A stretch of DNA of 64,000 bases from VXOI01 sp965197575. GTDB taxonomy: Bacteria > Chloroflexota > Dehalococcoidia > Lucifugimonadales > UBA3495. Below the pieces are notes generated by a model that made no database searches, was not told the origin of the DNA, and saw only the letters and a program-made list of their open reading frames with translations. Shown here in pieces: positions 49,242 through 57,877 of this stretch (its first letter is position 1; every line of letters begins with the position of its first letter). Made by a program: the position numbers and the translations under genes. The DNA is taken from contig OZ240214.1 in assembly GCA_965197575.1 (NCBI GenBank), forward strand, positions 2,294,001 through 2,358,000. The letters run 5' to 3'.

Positions 49242-51351
49242 CGAAACGCCGGAACAGGAAATCGAGCACATCCTTCAAGAGCATTTTTCCGCCGAGTCCG
49301 ACGATCTTCACGCACCCGGCGATACGTGGGACCGGCTGGAGAGCCGACTGGGGGAGCAGGCCGCTCCGCCCAGGTTCGGCTGGTTTCGCGACTGGTTTTT
49401 TCCGGCGGCCGAACGCCGCTGGACGCCGGCGGTGGCGATGACGGTGGTCGCGGTAGTGGCGGTGGTAGCCGCGGCGTCGGTGTGGCTGGCCACGGACAAC
49501 GGCGGCGGGGACGACCCCTATGCACGACCTTTTTCGGAGGAAGCTACTCCGGCGGCAGTTCCTGCCTCGGGGCCTGCCGAACGTGATGGACCTGCCAGCG
49601 CTGTTGATCCCGTCGGCGCAACCTCGGCGCCCCAAGCTCGGGCGCCACTCGCCTCGACTCAGGCTCCGGCTGCCACCGCCGCCGCCCCGGCTTATCAAAG
49701 CACGACGCTGCCAGCTCCGACGCCGACGCTAGCGGCGCCTGCCTGGACGACCACGGCAACCCAGGCCTCGCAGCCGACAACGTTTCCAGCCGCCGCCGCT
49801 ACGACAGCGCCGCAAGCCACAGCAGCACCGGCCCAGGCAATGAGTGGATCGAGGCAGGCCCAGCAGGAATCTGCGCTTATGGAGCCGGAGCCGGCTCCGG
49901 CTGGCGCTCCCGCCCAACAGGAGCCGCCTTCGGCCACCACCTTCCGGGACTATGCGCGGCAGCCCTTCGTGGACACGCGCGACGACAACGTCTCCACCTT
50001 CAGCCTGGACACCGACCGGACTTCGTACCAACTGGCCCTGAACTGGGCGCGGGAGGGCTACGACGTGGACCCGGCGTCGGTGCGGGCCGAGGAATGGACC
50101 AACGCTTTCGATTACCAGTACCCGCCCCCGGCCCAGGATGACCGGTTCGCCATCTACACAGACGTCATGCCGCACCCGCTGGACGGCTCGATGTACTTGG
50201 CCCGCGTAGCTTTTCAAGCGCCGGAGCTGAGGGACGACACCCCCCTGAACGTGACCCTGGTGCTGGACGCTTCGGGCTCCATGGCCGACGGCAACCGGGT
50301 GGCCATCGCCCGCGAAGCTGCAGAGACCATCCGGCGCAGCCTGGGCCGCCGCGACCGCATCGCCGTGGTCCACTTCACCGACGACGTGATCCGGCAACTG
50401 ACCGTGAAGCACGAGCGCCCCAACCACCGGGAGGTGGAATGGTCCATCTCGCAGTTGAGTCCCCACGGCAGCACCAACGTTCAGGCCGGGCTGGACCTCG
50501 GCGTGCGCCTTGCCGACGAAGCCCGGCGGGACCGCCCGGACGCCTACAATTACATCATCGTGATGTCCGACGGCGTGGCCAACGTCGACGCCACCAACCC
50601 CTTCAGCATCCTGGAATCGGCCTACGACGCCGACAGCCGGAACCCGCTGCGCATCATCACCGTCGGGGTGGGCATCGAGAACTATAACGACTATCTCTTG
50701 GAGCAGATCGCCCAACACGGCAACGGCTGGTACCGCTACCTCAGCGACACCGGGCAGGCCCGCTCGACCTTCGCCCGCGAGAACTGGCTGGCGCTGTCGG
50801 CCCCCTTCGCCGACCAGACCCGCGCCCAAATAATCTGGGACCCCCAAACCGTAGCGTCGTGGCGCATCATCGGCTACGAAAACCGGGTCACGCCCGACGA
50901 GACGTTCACCCAAGACCGCAAAGAGTTCGCCGAGATACCCTCGGGGGCGGCCACCACTGTCTTCTACGAACTGGAGCTTCATAGCCGACTACTGGAGGAT
51001 GCCAAGCTAGGCGAGATCGAACTGCGGTGGCTGACGCCGAAAACCGGGATGTCCAACAGCCAGCACGCCGACGTGCGGACAGGCGGGGTGACCAGTTGGG
51101 AGTCCGCCGACGCGATGCTCCGGTTCGGCGCGATCGTGGCGCTGTCGGCCGACCGCTACAGCGGCCTGGGCTACGCCGACCGCGAGGACTGGCGACACGA
51201 CCTGTCGGCGCTGCAAGACCGCGCTCGTCGGCTGGAGGGCGAATTGAGCCACCTGCAAGCCTACCGCGATTTCTCCTTCCTGCTGGAACACATCGCCGGG
51301 AACGCGCAGTCGTGGCCCACGGAGGACCGGTCGTCGGGCTATAGCCGCTAG
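49231..51351 (+). CDS. Membrane-anchored VWA-domain protein (YfbK-like, with DUF3520-type C-terminus), possible anti-sigma
   Basis: 706 residues. The N-terminal 66 residues are cytosolic and acidic (QEIEHILQEHFSAE), followed by a transmembrane helix (MTVVAVVAVVAAASVWLA, about 70-87) and a Pro/Ala/Thr-rich linker of about 140 residues. Next comes the N-terminal VWA-associated region (DTDRTSYQLALNWAREG). The VWA domain starts near 335, with MIDAS residues DASGSM, Thr in GSTNVQAG and Asp in IVMSDGVANVD. A DUF3520-like C-terminus follows. Facing outside, it could bind a metal-dependent partner. The overlap with the ECF sigma gene suggests the cytosolic part holds sigma inactive. Confidence 0.88.
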   Translation: MASNETPEQEIEHILQEHFSAESDDLHAPGDTWDRLESRLGEQAAPPRFGWFRDWFFPAAERRWTPAVAMTVVAVVAVVAAASVWLATDNGGGDDPYARPFSEEATPAAVPASGPAERDGPASAVDPVGATSAPQARAPLASTQAPAATAAAPAYQSTTLPAPTPTLAAPAWTTTATQASQPTTFPAAAATTAPQATAAPAQAMSGSRQAQQESALMEPEPAPAGAPAQQEPPSATTFRDYARQPFVDTRDDNVSTFSLDTDRTSYQLALNWAREGYDVDPASVRAEEWTNAFDYQYPPPAQDDRFAIYTDVMPHPLDGSMYLARVAFQAPELRDDTPLNVTLVLDASGSMADGNRVAIAREAAETIRRSLGRRDRIAVVHFTDDVIRQLTVKHERPNHREVEWSISQLSPHGSTNVQAGLDLGVRLADEARRDRPDAYNYIIVMSDGVANVDATNPFSILESAYDADSRNPLRIITVGVGIENYNDYLLEQIAQHGNGWYRYLSDTGQARSTFARENWLALSAPFADQTRAQIIWDPQTVASWRIIGYENRVTPDETFTQDRKEFAEIPSGAATTVFYELELHSRLLEDAKLGEIELRWLTPKTGMSNSQHADVRTGGVTSWESADAMLRFGAIVALSADRYSGLGYADREDWRHDLSALQDRARRLEGELSHLQAYRDFSFLLEHIAGNAQSWPTEDRSSGYSR

Positions 51352-51446
51352 CCGCATACTGCGGACGGAGCCAGGCGCGGTTTTTGACATGTGGGGAATG
51401 GTACAATCCATGCACCCCATAGCCCAACCGGAGGGTAGTCCCAAAA

Positions 51447-52238
51447 ATGAAAATCGCGCAATTTCGCCACAACGGCCGCAAGGCCCACGGCGTGGTCCAG
51501 GACGATGAGGTGGTGGAGATCGACGGCGCCATCTACGGCTCCTTCGAGCTGACCAGCACGAAGTACGCCCTGGCCGACGTGGAGTTGCTGCCGCCCACCG
51601 ATCCCACCGAGATCTGGATGCCGGGGCTGAACTTCGCCAATCATCTGGAATTCGCCGCCGGCGTCCTGGGGGACGAAGACCCCCACATACCGGAACACCC
51701 GGAGCCTTGGATCAAGGCCCGCGGCTCGCTGACCTCGACCGGCGAGAGCATCGTGCTTCCCTACGACACCGACGGGGAGGTCCATTACGAGGGGGAGGCG
51801 GTGGCCGTCATCGGCAAGGCTTGCCGCCGGGTCAGTCCCCAGGAGGCCGGGGCCTACATCTTGGGCTACACCTGCGGCAACGACGTTAGCGAGCGCGCTT
51901 GGCAGAAAGACGACTGGACCTTCTGGCGGGCCAAGGGCAGCGACACCTTCGCCCCGGTCGGGCCCTGGATCGAGACCGGCGTGGACCCGCAGAAGCTGGA
52001 GATGATCGTCCGGCTCAACGGCGAGGAAGTGCAGCACGGCCGCACCGAGGAAATGCTGTTCACCTTCGCCGAGATCATCAGCTACATCAGCCAGCAGGTG
52101 ACGCTGCATCCCGGCGACCTGGTCTTCTCCGGCTCCACCGGCGTCACCACGGGCCTGAAGGAAGGCGACCTGATTGAGGTCGAGATTCCGGGCATCGGCC
52201 TGCTGAGCAACCCGGTCAAGCTGGAAGACCAGGATTAA
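51447..52238 (+). CDS. Fumarylacetoacetate hydrolase (FAH) family protein
   Basis: 263 residues. Metal ligands of the family appear as Glu residues in VHYEGEAVAVIG near 113-124 and Asp in GYTCGNDVSERAWQKDD near 145. The C-terminal SGSTGVTTGLKEGD loop is intact. Members hydrolyse C-C bonds of acylpyruvates or decarboxylate oxaloacetate-like acids and act in aromatic catabolism; the substrate here is open. ATG 51447 is the start. Confidence 0.93.
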   Translation: MKIAQFRHNGRKAHGVVQDDEVVEIDGAIYGSFELTSTKYALADVELLPPTDPTEIWMPGLNFANHLEFAAGVLGDEDPHIPEHPEPWIKARGSLTSTGESIVLPYDTDGEVHYEGEAVAVIGKACRRVSPQEAGAYILGYTCGNDVSERAWQKDDWTFWRAKGSDTFAPVGPWIETGVDPQKLEMIVRLNGEEVQHGRTEEMLFTFAEIISYISQQVTLHPGDLVFSGSTGVTTGLKEGDLIEVEIPGIGLLSNPVKLEDQD

Positions 52239-52290
52239 CCGCAGAGAAAAACAAGAATAAACTCTGTGCTCTCTGTGTGCTCTGCGGCTA
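52239..52290. terminator. Inverted repeat between convergent genes, made of dispersed repeat copy 5
   Basis: CCGCAGAG (52239-52246) and CTCTGCGG (52280-52287) form a perfect 8-bp stem around an AT-rich loop that contains ACTCTGTGCTCTCTGTGTGC. It fills exactly the gap between the FAH gene and the MaoC-like gene, so it may end transcription from both sides. Confidence 0.55.
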
Positions 52291-52674
52291 AAAGACAACC
52301 ACGGCGCGGGCGGTGGCGGCAACTCCGCCCCCGTCCACTTCGACCACGATCTCGCAATCGACCAAACTGCGCCCGTCCGATTCCCGCTTGCCCGCCACCT
52401 GGCCCGATATACCGGTCGTATCGCCGAGACGCACCGGCTTCAGCCGCGTGACATCGAACCCGCTGCCCTCAGCGTGGACGCGCTCGTAGGGAAACGCCTT
52501 CTCCAGCAACTCGGCGACGTAAGCGTCTATAACCGCATCGGGGAGGAATTCGGGCAGCTCGTCCCCGCCTGGACCGTCGGGGCCGTCGAAGCGGCGGATG
52601 GTGTGCTCCGTCTCCCACTTGACCAACACGGGCAACTGGTCGCCCGCCTCGATTTTGTCGAACTCCACGGTCAT
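52288..52674 (-). CDS. MaoC/hot-dog-fold dehydratase-like protein
   Basis: 128 residues, single hot-dog fold. EFDKIEAGDQLPVLVKWETE matches the start of FAS1-type or MaoC-N dehydratases, and LKPVRLGDTTGISGQVAGKR the middle strand. The hydratase motif DxxxxH is not clear, so activity on enoyl-CoA is uncertain. ATG 52674 is taken as start because the domain begins there; upstream ATGs at 52698 and 52710 are in frame. Confidence 0.82.
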   Translation of the reverse strand: MTVEFDKIEAGDQLPVLVKWETEHTIRRFDGPDGPGGDELPEFLPDAVIDAYVAELLEKAFPYERVHAEGSGFDVTRLKPVRLGDTTGISGQVAGKRESDGRSLVDCEIVVEVDGGGVAATARAVVVF

Positions 52675-52792
52675 CGCCCACAGTCTGGCCATAGCCATAA
52701 TCCTGCGCATCCTGTATATCCATGTAAAATAGTAACAGAGGCGGCCGGGCCTGCGGGGCGACCGCCCGACTTGAATTTGGAGGGCAGGTCTT

Positions 52793-53506
52793 ATGTCAGA
52801 ACAGACGGAGCCGTATTGTCGGGGGATGGTAGTCGTGGCGCATCCCGACGATGCCGAGTGGATGTGCGCCGGGACCGTCGCCAAGTGGTGCGCCGAGGGT
52901 TGGGAGGTGGTGTACGTGATGTGCACCGACGGCAGTAAAGGCAGCTCCGACCCGGAAATGACCAGCGAGAAGCTGGTGAAAATTCGCCAGGAGGAGCAGC
53001 GGGAAGCGGCCCGACTTCTGGGCGTGAAAGAGGTGGTGTTCCTCGGATACCCCGACGCTCACCTGGAACCGACGATGGCCCTCCGCAAAGACCTGGCCCG
53101 TGAGATCCGGCGGCACCGCCCCGACGTGGTCATCGCCGAAAGTCCGGTCCGGCGGCCGATGGAAGATTTCTACATCAGCCACCCCGATCATCTGGCCGCC
53201 GGGGAAGCCACGATGGCCGCCGTCTTTCCCACCGCCCGCGACCGGCTGACGTTCCCGGAAATGCTCGAAGAGGGGCTGGAGCCCCACAAGGTGAAGGAGG
53301 TGTGGATCGGAGGCGGCGAGCAGGGCTCCGACCATTTCGTGGACGTGGCCAGCCACATGGACACCGCCATCATGGCGTTGAAAGCCCACAAGTCCCAGCT
53401 AAGCGAGGAAGACGCCGACAAGTATTTCCCCCTGGGACGCGAGGAAACCGCCAAGAAGGTTGGCCTCCGCTACGCGGAAGCCTACAAGCGCATCAAGATG
53501 TGGTAG
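52793..53506 (+). CDS. PIG-L family (LmbE-like) deacetylase
   Basis: 237 residues. The zinc motif AHPDDAEWMCAG lies near residues 17-28, and the third His is in HPDHLAAGE near 126. Family members remove acetyl from N-acetylglucosamine-linked compounds, including mycothiol and bacillithiol precursors, or from antibiotics. The first eight residues (MSEQTEPY) before the domain are non-conserved. GGAGGGCAG precedes ATG 52793. Single plus-strand gene. Confidence 0.92.
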   Translation: MSEQTEPYCRGMVVVAHPDDAEWMCAGTVAKWCAEGWEVVYVMCTDGSKGSSDPEMTSEKLVKIRQEEQREAARLLGVKEVVFLGYPDAHLEPTMALRKDLAREIRRHRPDVVIAESPVRRPMEDFYISHPDHLAAGEATMAAVFPTARDRLTFPEMLEEGLEPHKVKEVWIGGGEQGSDHFVDVASHMDTAIMALKAHKSQLSEEDADKYFPLGREETAKKVGLRYAEAYKRIKMW

Positions 53507-53614
53507 CCGCCCGGCCTCAGCCAGCGGCCCGGAGAGGGGAAGCATGACCACACGCGAGCCTATCCCCAGCATATCACTCCGGCCAAACGGTGGTTCTATT
53601 CTTTACTTGCCGTC

Positions 53615-54352
53615 TTAAACAGGAAAAGCCGAGAACTCTAGTGGTAAGTCGTCTAGGTCCAATATAGTTCGAGTCGTCGCCAAATCTCCCTTTTCCACCA
53701 GCAATATTGACATACAGACTTGGGAGTAGGGAGTATCTGCCATCTCCGAGACCTCATGGAAATAGCCGGTGCCTCTCAAAGCTCGCGGGCGGGGGTCCAG
53801 GTTTAATAAACCATTCACCACCTCATCGGCGTCGCTCACTACATAGGGAACTACCGCTTCTTGGTGCTGCCCGTCGAATTGGATTCGATAGTGAGAATCT
53901 TGGAGACCCTGCTGTCCTTCGATATCCTTTAACAGGCGCACGTCTGCCAAAACGAACCTGCTGGTTACTCGGTACATCTCCTTCCATACCTCCCGGTATC
54001 GAGGCTCGATAACCAGCACACTGGTGCAGTGAACCAAGTCGAAGGCCCCGTCAACGAAAGGAATTGTCACCCCATCGGTGACCTCAAACCGGGCTTCCGG
54101 ATAAGTCTGGCGCGCCAGGTCGACGGCGGGCTCGGCTATGTCTATTCCAGTATAGTCAATGGTTGGTTCCAGGGTGCGCATGATGTTGAAGAATCCGCCA
54201 GAGGCACATCCCACATCTAGTACTTTAATCCCCGGAAACAGAACTCTAGGCAAAAAAACTCGCTCCGACGGGTAAAGGTCGGACACTTCACGACGATGTT
54301 TAGCGTAATAATCGATGGCGCTGGGCTGGGACCATGCCTTAACGTTTTCCAA
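53615..54352 (-). CDS. Class I SAM-dependent methyltransferase
   Basis: 245 residues. SAM motif VLDVGCASGGF lies near residue 45, the acidic post-motif IDIAEPAVDLARQ near 75, and LVHCTSVLVIEPRYREVWKEM near 105. The target is not readable. TTG 54352 is used because AGGAGAAGG lies just upstream. It is the last gene of the AT-richer minus-strand cluster with licD-like, PLP-enzyme and licC-like genes. If that cluster makes phosphocholine, this enzyme would be the N-methyltransferase on phosphoethanolamine; an O-methyltransferase on the glycan is the alternative. Confidence 0.85.
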   Translation of the reverse strand: MENVKAWSQPSAIDYYAKHRREVSDLYPSERVFLPRVLFPGIKVLDVGCASGGFFNIMRTLEPTIDYTGIDIAEPAVDLARQTYPEARFEVTDGVTIPFVDGAFDLVHCTSVLVIEPRYREVWKEMYRVTSRFVLADVRLLKDIEGQQGLQDSHYRIQFDGQHQEAVVPYVVSDADEVVNGLLNLDPRPRALRGTGYFHEVSEMADTPYSQVCMSILLVEKGDLATTRTILDLDDLPLEFSAFPV

Positions 54353-54433
54353 AATGCGCCTTCTCCTGTGTCGAAGGGTTGGCCGACATGAAACGCCTGC
54401 CGGTTTCCGGCGGATTGGTGGGCGAAAACAGCC

Positions 54434-55198
54434 TTATTGCCGAGCTTTCCCGGGATTAATATTTTCTACAGCGAAAAGTTTTTCAGCTGCTTGGAGGTCT
54501 TCTAAAGTATCAATCTCCGCCCATCTAATGGGTGCAGCACAGAGAACAGCCAAACGCATTGAACCCCGAGATATCAGGTCGGCGAAGACCGCCTCATAAT
54601 ATTGGTCGTACCGTTGCTGCGCCACGTAGGAATCCAGTTTAGGAACTATTTTGTCCTGTACGGTCTCTTGGGAGAGTTTATAGATATTTACTGTTTTGAG
54701 AGCGGACGCATAATCAAAGTTATTCTCTTGGTGTGCTTTAAGGACCATCCTGCTAGCCCAAAGGCCATTGGCCTGGATAACCGTCCCATCCATGTGAGGC
54801 TGAAATCTTTCTACGATAGCAACGTCCGGTTCCGGAGTCTGGGCTAGTCTCTCTAACAGTTCAGGTTCAAAAACCAGATCCCCCTCTAGCAAGAGAACTT
54901 GGTCATCTAGGCACTGTCGCGCCAACCACAGGGAGTAAATGTTGTTAGTGCGGTCATAAATATGATTCTGAACGTAGTGGATGTTCATGCCACGATATCT
55001 GGTTCCGTACTTGTCAGAAAGCAATTCCGAAAGATAGCCCACCACTAGGATTACGTCTCGGACACCTGCTGCCAACAATGCCTCCAACTGATGCTCCAGG
55101 ATGGGCTTGGAATTGACCGGGACCAGACATTTTGGAACGGACATCGTGATGGGGCGCAATCGGGTGCCCATGCCCGCAGCGAGGATTACCGCCTTCAT
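54434..55198 (-). CDS. LicC-like cytidylyltransferase (phosphocholine/phosphoethanolamine type)
   Basis: 254 residues, nucleotidyltransferase fold. The NTP loop is MKAVILAAGMGTRLRP with PKCLVPVN. TNNIYSLWLAR near 83-94 is characteristic for LicC and PntC, LLLEGDLVFE carries a metal Asp, and IRWAEIDTLEDLQAAE ends the domain. These enzymes activate phosphocholine (LicC) or 2-aminoethylphosphonate (PntC) to the CDP form. With a LicD-like gene in the same operon and no PEP mutase, the phosphocholine or phosphoethanolamine reading is preferred. It overlaps the PLP-enzyme gene by 4 bases (ATGA). Confidence 0.88.
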   Translation of the reverse strand: MKAVILAAGMGTRLRPITMSVPKCLVPVNSKPILEHQLEALLAAGVRDVILVVGYLSELLSDKYGTRYRGMNIHYVQNHIYDRTNNIYSLWLARQCLDDQVLLLEGDLVFEPELLERLAQTPEPDVAIVERFQPHMDGTVIQANGLWASRMVLKAHQENNFDYASALKTVNIYKLSQETVQDKIVPKLDSYVAQQRYDQYYEAVFADLISRGSMRLAVLCAAPIRWAEIDTLEDLQAAEKLFAVENINPGKARQ

Positions 55199-56310
55199 CC
55201 TCTACCTCCACTGGTGTAATCCGGATGTCCGAGAGATAGTTCGGCATATAGTCCCTGTAAGGCAGCTACTAGAGCCGTATTGTCCGCTTGGGTGCGGGAA
55301 GCAATTCGTATGTAAGGCTCCTCCAGCCCCTCCTTTCCACTGCAATTGTTGACCAGAATATTGTGCTGCTCGAAAAGGGATGAAGTTAATTCCTCTCCGG
55401 TTAGGCCGTAGAGAACCCGGCACAAGACGAAGTTGCCTTCGGTGGGGAAGGGATAAAGGTAGGGCACTCCGCGAAGTTGTTGAAACAGCCGCTGGGTCGC
55501 TTCCAGCACCTTTAAGCACGAAACCGTGAACTCCTCTTGGTACTCTCCGTAATGGCGTAAGAAGAACTGGGCTAAAGAGTTGATGTTCCAGATGGGGAGG
55601 TCCTGTCGCAACTGCTTGACGCGCTCACTATTCCCGGATACAGCATACCCCAAACGAAGCCCCGGAATTCCGTAATTCTTGGACAGGCTCTTCAACACGA
55701 CCAAGTTCGGAAATTCGAATACCAAGTTCAATGCAGCCTGATCCGATTCCGCGGTTACGAACTCAATAAACGAGTCATCCACCAGCACCAGGTCCAGGTC
55801 CCTGAGGTCTTCCAGCAAAAAGGCAAGGTCAGATTTGGAGATAAGGGACCCGGTGGGGTTGTTGGGCCGGATGAGTACAGCCGCATTGGCCCGCGTTTTT
55901 CTTACGTGCCGGACAAACGCTTCCGGGTCGAGTTTGAATTCGTCACGAAGGCGGAAGGGGCTGACTTTCCTGCCCAAGGTCTTGGCTCGGTTGGTAAACT
56001 CATTGAACGTAGGCACAGGGATGGCCAGGTTCCGGACGAATCGATTGACCAAAATGTCTATCAATTCGCTGGCGCCGTTTCCGACCACCACCTCCTGCTC
56101 GGTTAATCCCAAAGGGCCCGCCAGTAATGATGATACATACCAGTTGGTCGATGGATAAGCCTTGACCAATTCAGTCAAGTGTGTGCCCAAGTCCTCCAAG
56201 AGAGCCTCGGGAGGGAAAAAGGGGTTGGTCATGTAACAAAAGTCTTTGACTTCAAAGTCCCAAAATCCACCGTACAAGGAGGACAAATATTCTACGGTCC
56301 GGTCGGGCAT
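55195..56310 (-). CDS. CobD/HisC-like fold-I PLP enzyme (aminotransferase or phosphoamino-acid decarboxylase)
   Basis: 371 residues. PLP elements: VVGNGASELIDIL near 74, RPNNPTGS, LVLVDDSFIEF with the pyridine-binding Asp, and the Schiff-base Lys in LKSLSKNYGIPGLRLGY. The class contains histidinol-phosphate aminotransferases and CobD-type L-threonine-phosphate decarboxylases; a serine-phosphate decarboxylase is known from Campylobacter capsule synthesis. Here, with LicC- and LicD-like neighbours, making phosphoethanolamine from phosphoserine is an attractive inference. ATG 56310 follows GGAGG; the open frame extends upstream without support. Confidence 0.86.
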   Translation of the reverse strand: MPDRTVEYLSSLYGGFWDFEVKDFCYMTNPFFPPEALLEDLGTHLTELVKAYPSTNWYVSSLLAGPLGLTEQEVVVGNGASELIDILVNRFVRNLAIPVPTFNEFTNRAKTLGRKVSPFRLRDEFKLDPEAFVRHVRKTRANAAVLIRPNNPTGSLISKSDLAFLLEDLRDLDLVLVDDSFIEFVTAESDQAALNLVFEFPNLVVLKSLSKNYGIPGLRLGYAVSGNSERVKQLRQDLPIWNINSLAQFFLRHYGEYQEEFTVSCLKVLEATQRLFQQLRGVPYLYPFPTEGNFVLCRVLYGLTGEELTSSLFEQHNILVNNCSGKEGLEEPYIRIASRTQADNTALVAALQGLYAELSLGHPDYTSGGRG

Positions 56311-56751
56311 GGATACCTCCAACGGGAGCCTTAAACACAAGACACAGCAGGCCTTGGTTGCCTTTAAGGAGCCTCGGAAATTCGGATAGGGTCCCAGTGG
56401 GCTAGGGGAATCGGAGGAGGTGGCCAAGTAGGGACCCCTGATGACGCTTCGTGGGCGAGCCGAACCGTCCGAAGCGCCCAAAACGAAGGTTGAACCGGAA
56501 ACCCACGTCCATGAAGCGCCATCAAAGCATCCAGAGATTCCGATTCCCACGGTAAAAAGGGCTACGGCCAGACTGTAAGTATGTATCCGCCTATATCAAT
56601 ACCTTAATTGATTGGAGGTGTCAACTTGGGAGGCTAAATGATTCCCAGCGCCTTATTGCTGCCTAAATCGAGGCGCTGATATGACTTCTCCGATTGATTG
56701 GGCAAGGAATAAATCCTAGGGAGTAGAAAAATACCAGCCTCCCCAGCGAGT
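56311..56751. other. 440-base non-coding gap in the AT-richer cluster
   Basis: No credible gene on either strand. The minus strand has TTGACA at 56624-56619, 17 bases before TATTGA (56601-56596), a weak promoter candidate for the PLP-licC-methyltransferase genes that would leave a leader of about 280 bases. A GGTTCAACC-like segment in the leader resembles a tRNA T-loop, but no cloverleaf or T-box elements are found. Confidence 0.35.
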
Positions 56752-57630
56752 TCACTCCGGCGATAAAACGCAGAGCCGTCCTGAAGCGGTTAATGGGTCT
56801 GGGTTATAGACGTAGCTTTCGCCTTTGGCCAGCTTCTCTTGGTAGAGCACTTCCTCGTGATCGCCGTATCTGATAATCAACGCGTACCAGTCGCCACGAG
56901 GCAGACCAATAATCGCGTAGCCCTGCTCGTTAGTCCGGTAACTGCCTAGTCCGGTGACCATGACTTCCGCGCCGGATACTGGTCCGCCGGCTTGGTCAAG
57001 AACCCGGACCCGGCTATCGTCCGATTGCGGGATGGCTCGCACTGAGATTGGGCTTTCCGGGACCAATTCCAGGATATCCTTCTCGTACCCGGTCCTCTTA
57101 GGAGTCATCCAATCGGCGCCATACTTGCACCGCAGGTATTCTTCCGGTGGATCTGGCACAAGGAACTTCTCACCGATGAAGTCAATTTCCTTCAGTTGAG
57201 TGACCAGTCCGACGGGGATTCGGACCCCAGGGTACTGAATTATGTTGTCGTCGACGATCCGATGGCAGATCCAATCCGTCCTAATATTGGACTTCACCAT
57301 CGCCACGCTTATGTAGTCGTCGTTGGGTTCCACTTTGGCAAAATACCCGTTGTCCCTGAAGGCAGCCACAACCCGGTCTATTGAATTCTCGGTGAGCCCG
57401 TGAAGTCCGATGACGGAGCTTAAATCCAAGTCATCATCCCATGGAATGAATCCGTTGTCCCTAATTGCACCGAGACATGTCCCCTGACGAAGAAAGAAAA
57501 CCACGCCCAGTTGGTCCATGACCTGCTTTGCTTCCTTCAGCATCCTTGCGGCGGTTGCTGGGTCCATCGGCTGCAGAACTGAATACGACCTCTCCAAGGC
57601 AGCCTCATCGGCCCCATTGATTGGCGCCAT
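56752..57630 (-). CDS. LicD-family phosphotransferase with C-terminal beta-sandwich domain
   Basis: 292 residues. The LicD signature GTCLGAIRDNGFIPWDDDLD lies near residues 50-69, with the paired Asp residues that bind metal. LicD enzymes transfer phosphocholine (or a similar phospho-alcohol) from the CDP form to glycans such as teichoic acid or LPS. Residues from about 205 onward look like a carboxypeptidase-regulatory/CnaB-like beta-sandwich (DSRVRVLDQAGGPVSGAEVM, YRTNEQGYAIIGLPRGDWY), an unusual addition. ATG 57630 has AGGAG 5 bases before it; ATG 57666 is an in-frame alternative with a closer AGGAG. First gene of the cluster. Confidence 0.86.
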   Translation of the reverse strand: MAPINGADEAALERSYSVLQPMDPATAARMLKEAKQVMDQLGVVFFLRQGTCLGAIRDNGFIPWDDDLDLSSVIGLHGLTENSIDRVVAAFRDNGYFAKVEPNDDYISVAMVKSNIRTDWICHRIVDDNIIQYPGVRIPVGLVTQLKEIDFIGEKFLVPDPPEEYLRCKYGADWMTPKRTGYEKDILELVPESPISVRAIPQSDDSRVRVLDQAGGPVSGAEVMVTGLGSYRTNEQGYAIIGLPRGDWYALIIRYGDHEEVLYQEKLAKGESYVYNPDPLTASGRLCVLSPE

Positions 57631-57773
57631 GTTCTCTCCTAAACCTGGCTCGAGTTTTTGGAACATCCAACTCCTGCTTCAGAACCTCTAACGCCCGCCC
57701 GGCTCGGCGATACTGGAGCAGTTGCTGGCGCTGAACCTGCAACGGTCGGATACCGGGTAAAAGGAACGAATTG

Positions 57774-57795
57774 AACGCAGAGAGCGCCGAGAACC
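57774..57795. repeat. Dispersed short intergenic repeat, copy 6
   Basis: Reads AACGCAGAGAGCGCCGAGAA, reverse-complement form of copy 4, in the 247-base gap between arsM and the licD-like gene. Confidence 0.5.
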
Positions 57796-57877
57796 CAAAT
57801 TATTCGGACAAACCGCTGAATCCAAGCGGCGTGTCCACCTCGAACAGAAGCTCGTCGGGGGTCAACCCGGCCGCCCG

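Noticed and set aside
51384..51407. TTGACA and TACAAT before the FAH gene as a promoter
   Set aside because: Spacing is only 12 bases, too short for a standard sigma-70 promoter; either hexamer could be real with an unseen partner.
56311..56751. T-box or tRNA in the leader of the PLP-enzyme gene (GGTTCAACC-like segment)
   Set aside because: No cloverleaf, no AGGGTGGNACCGCG-type T-box, no specifier loop could be drawn.
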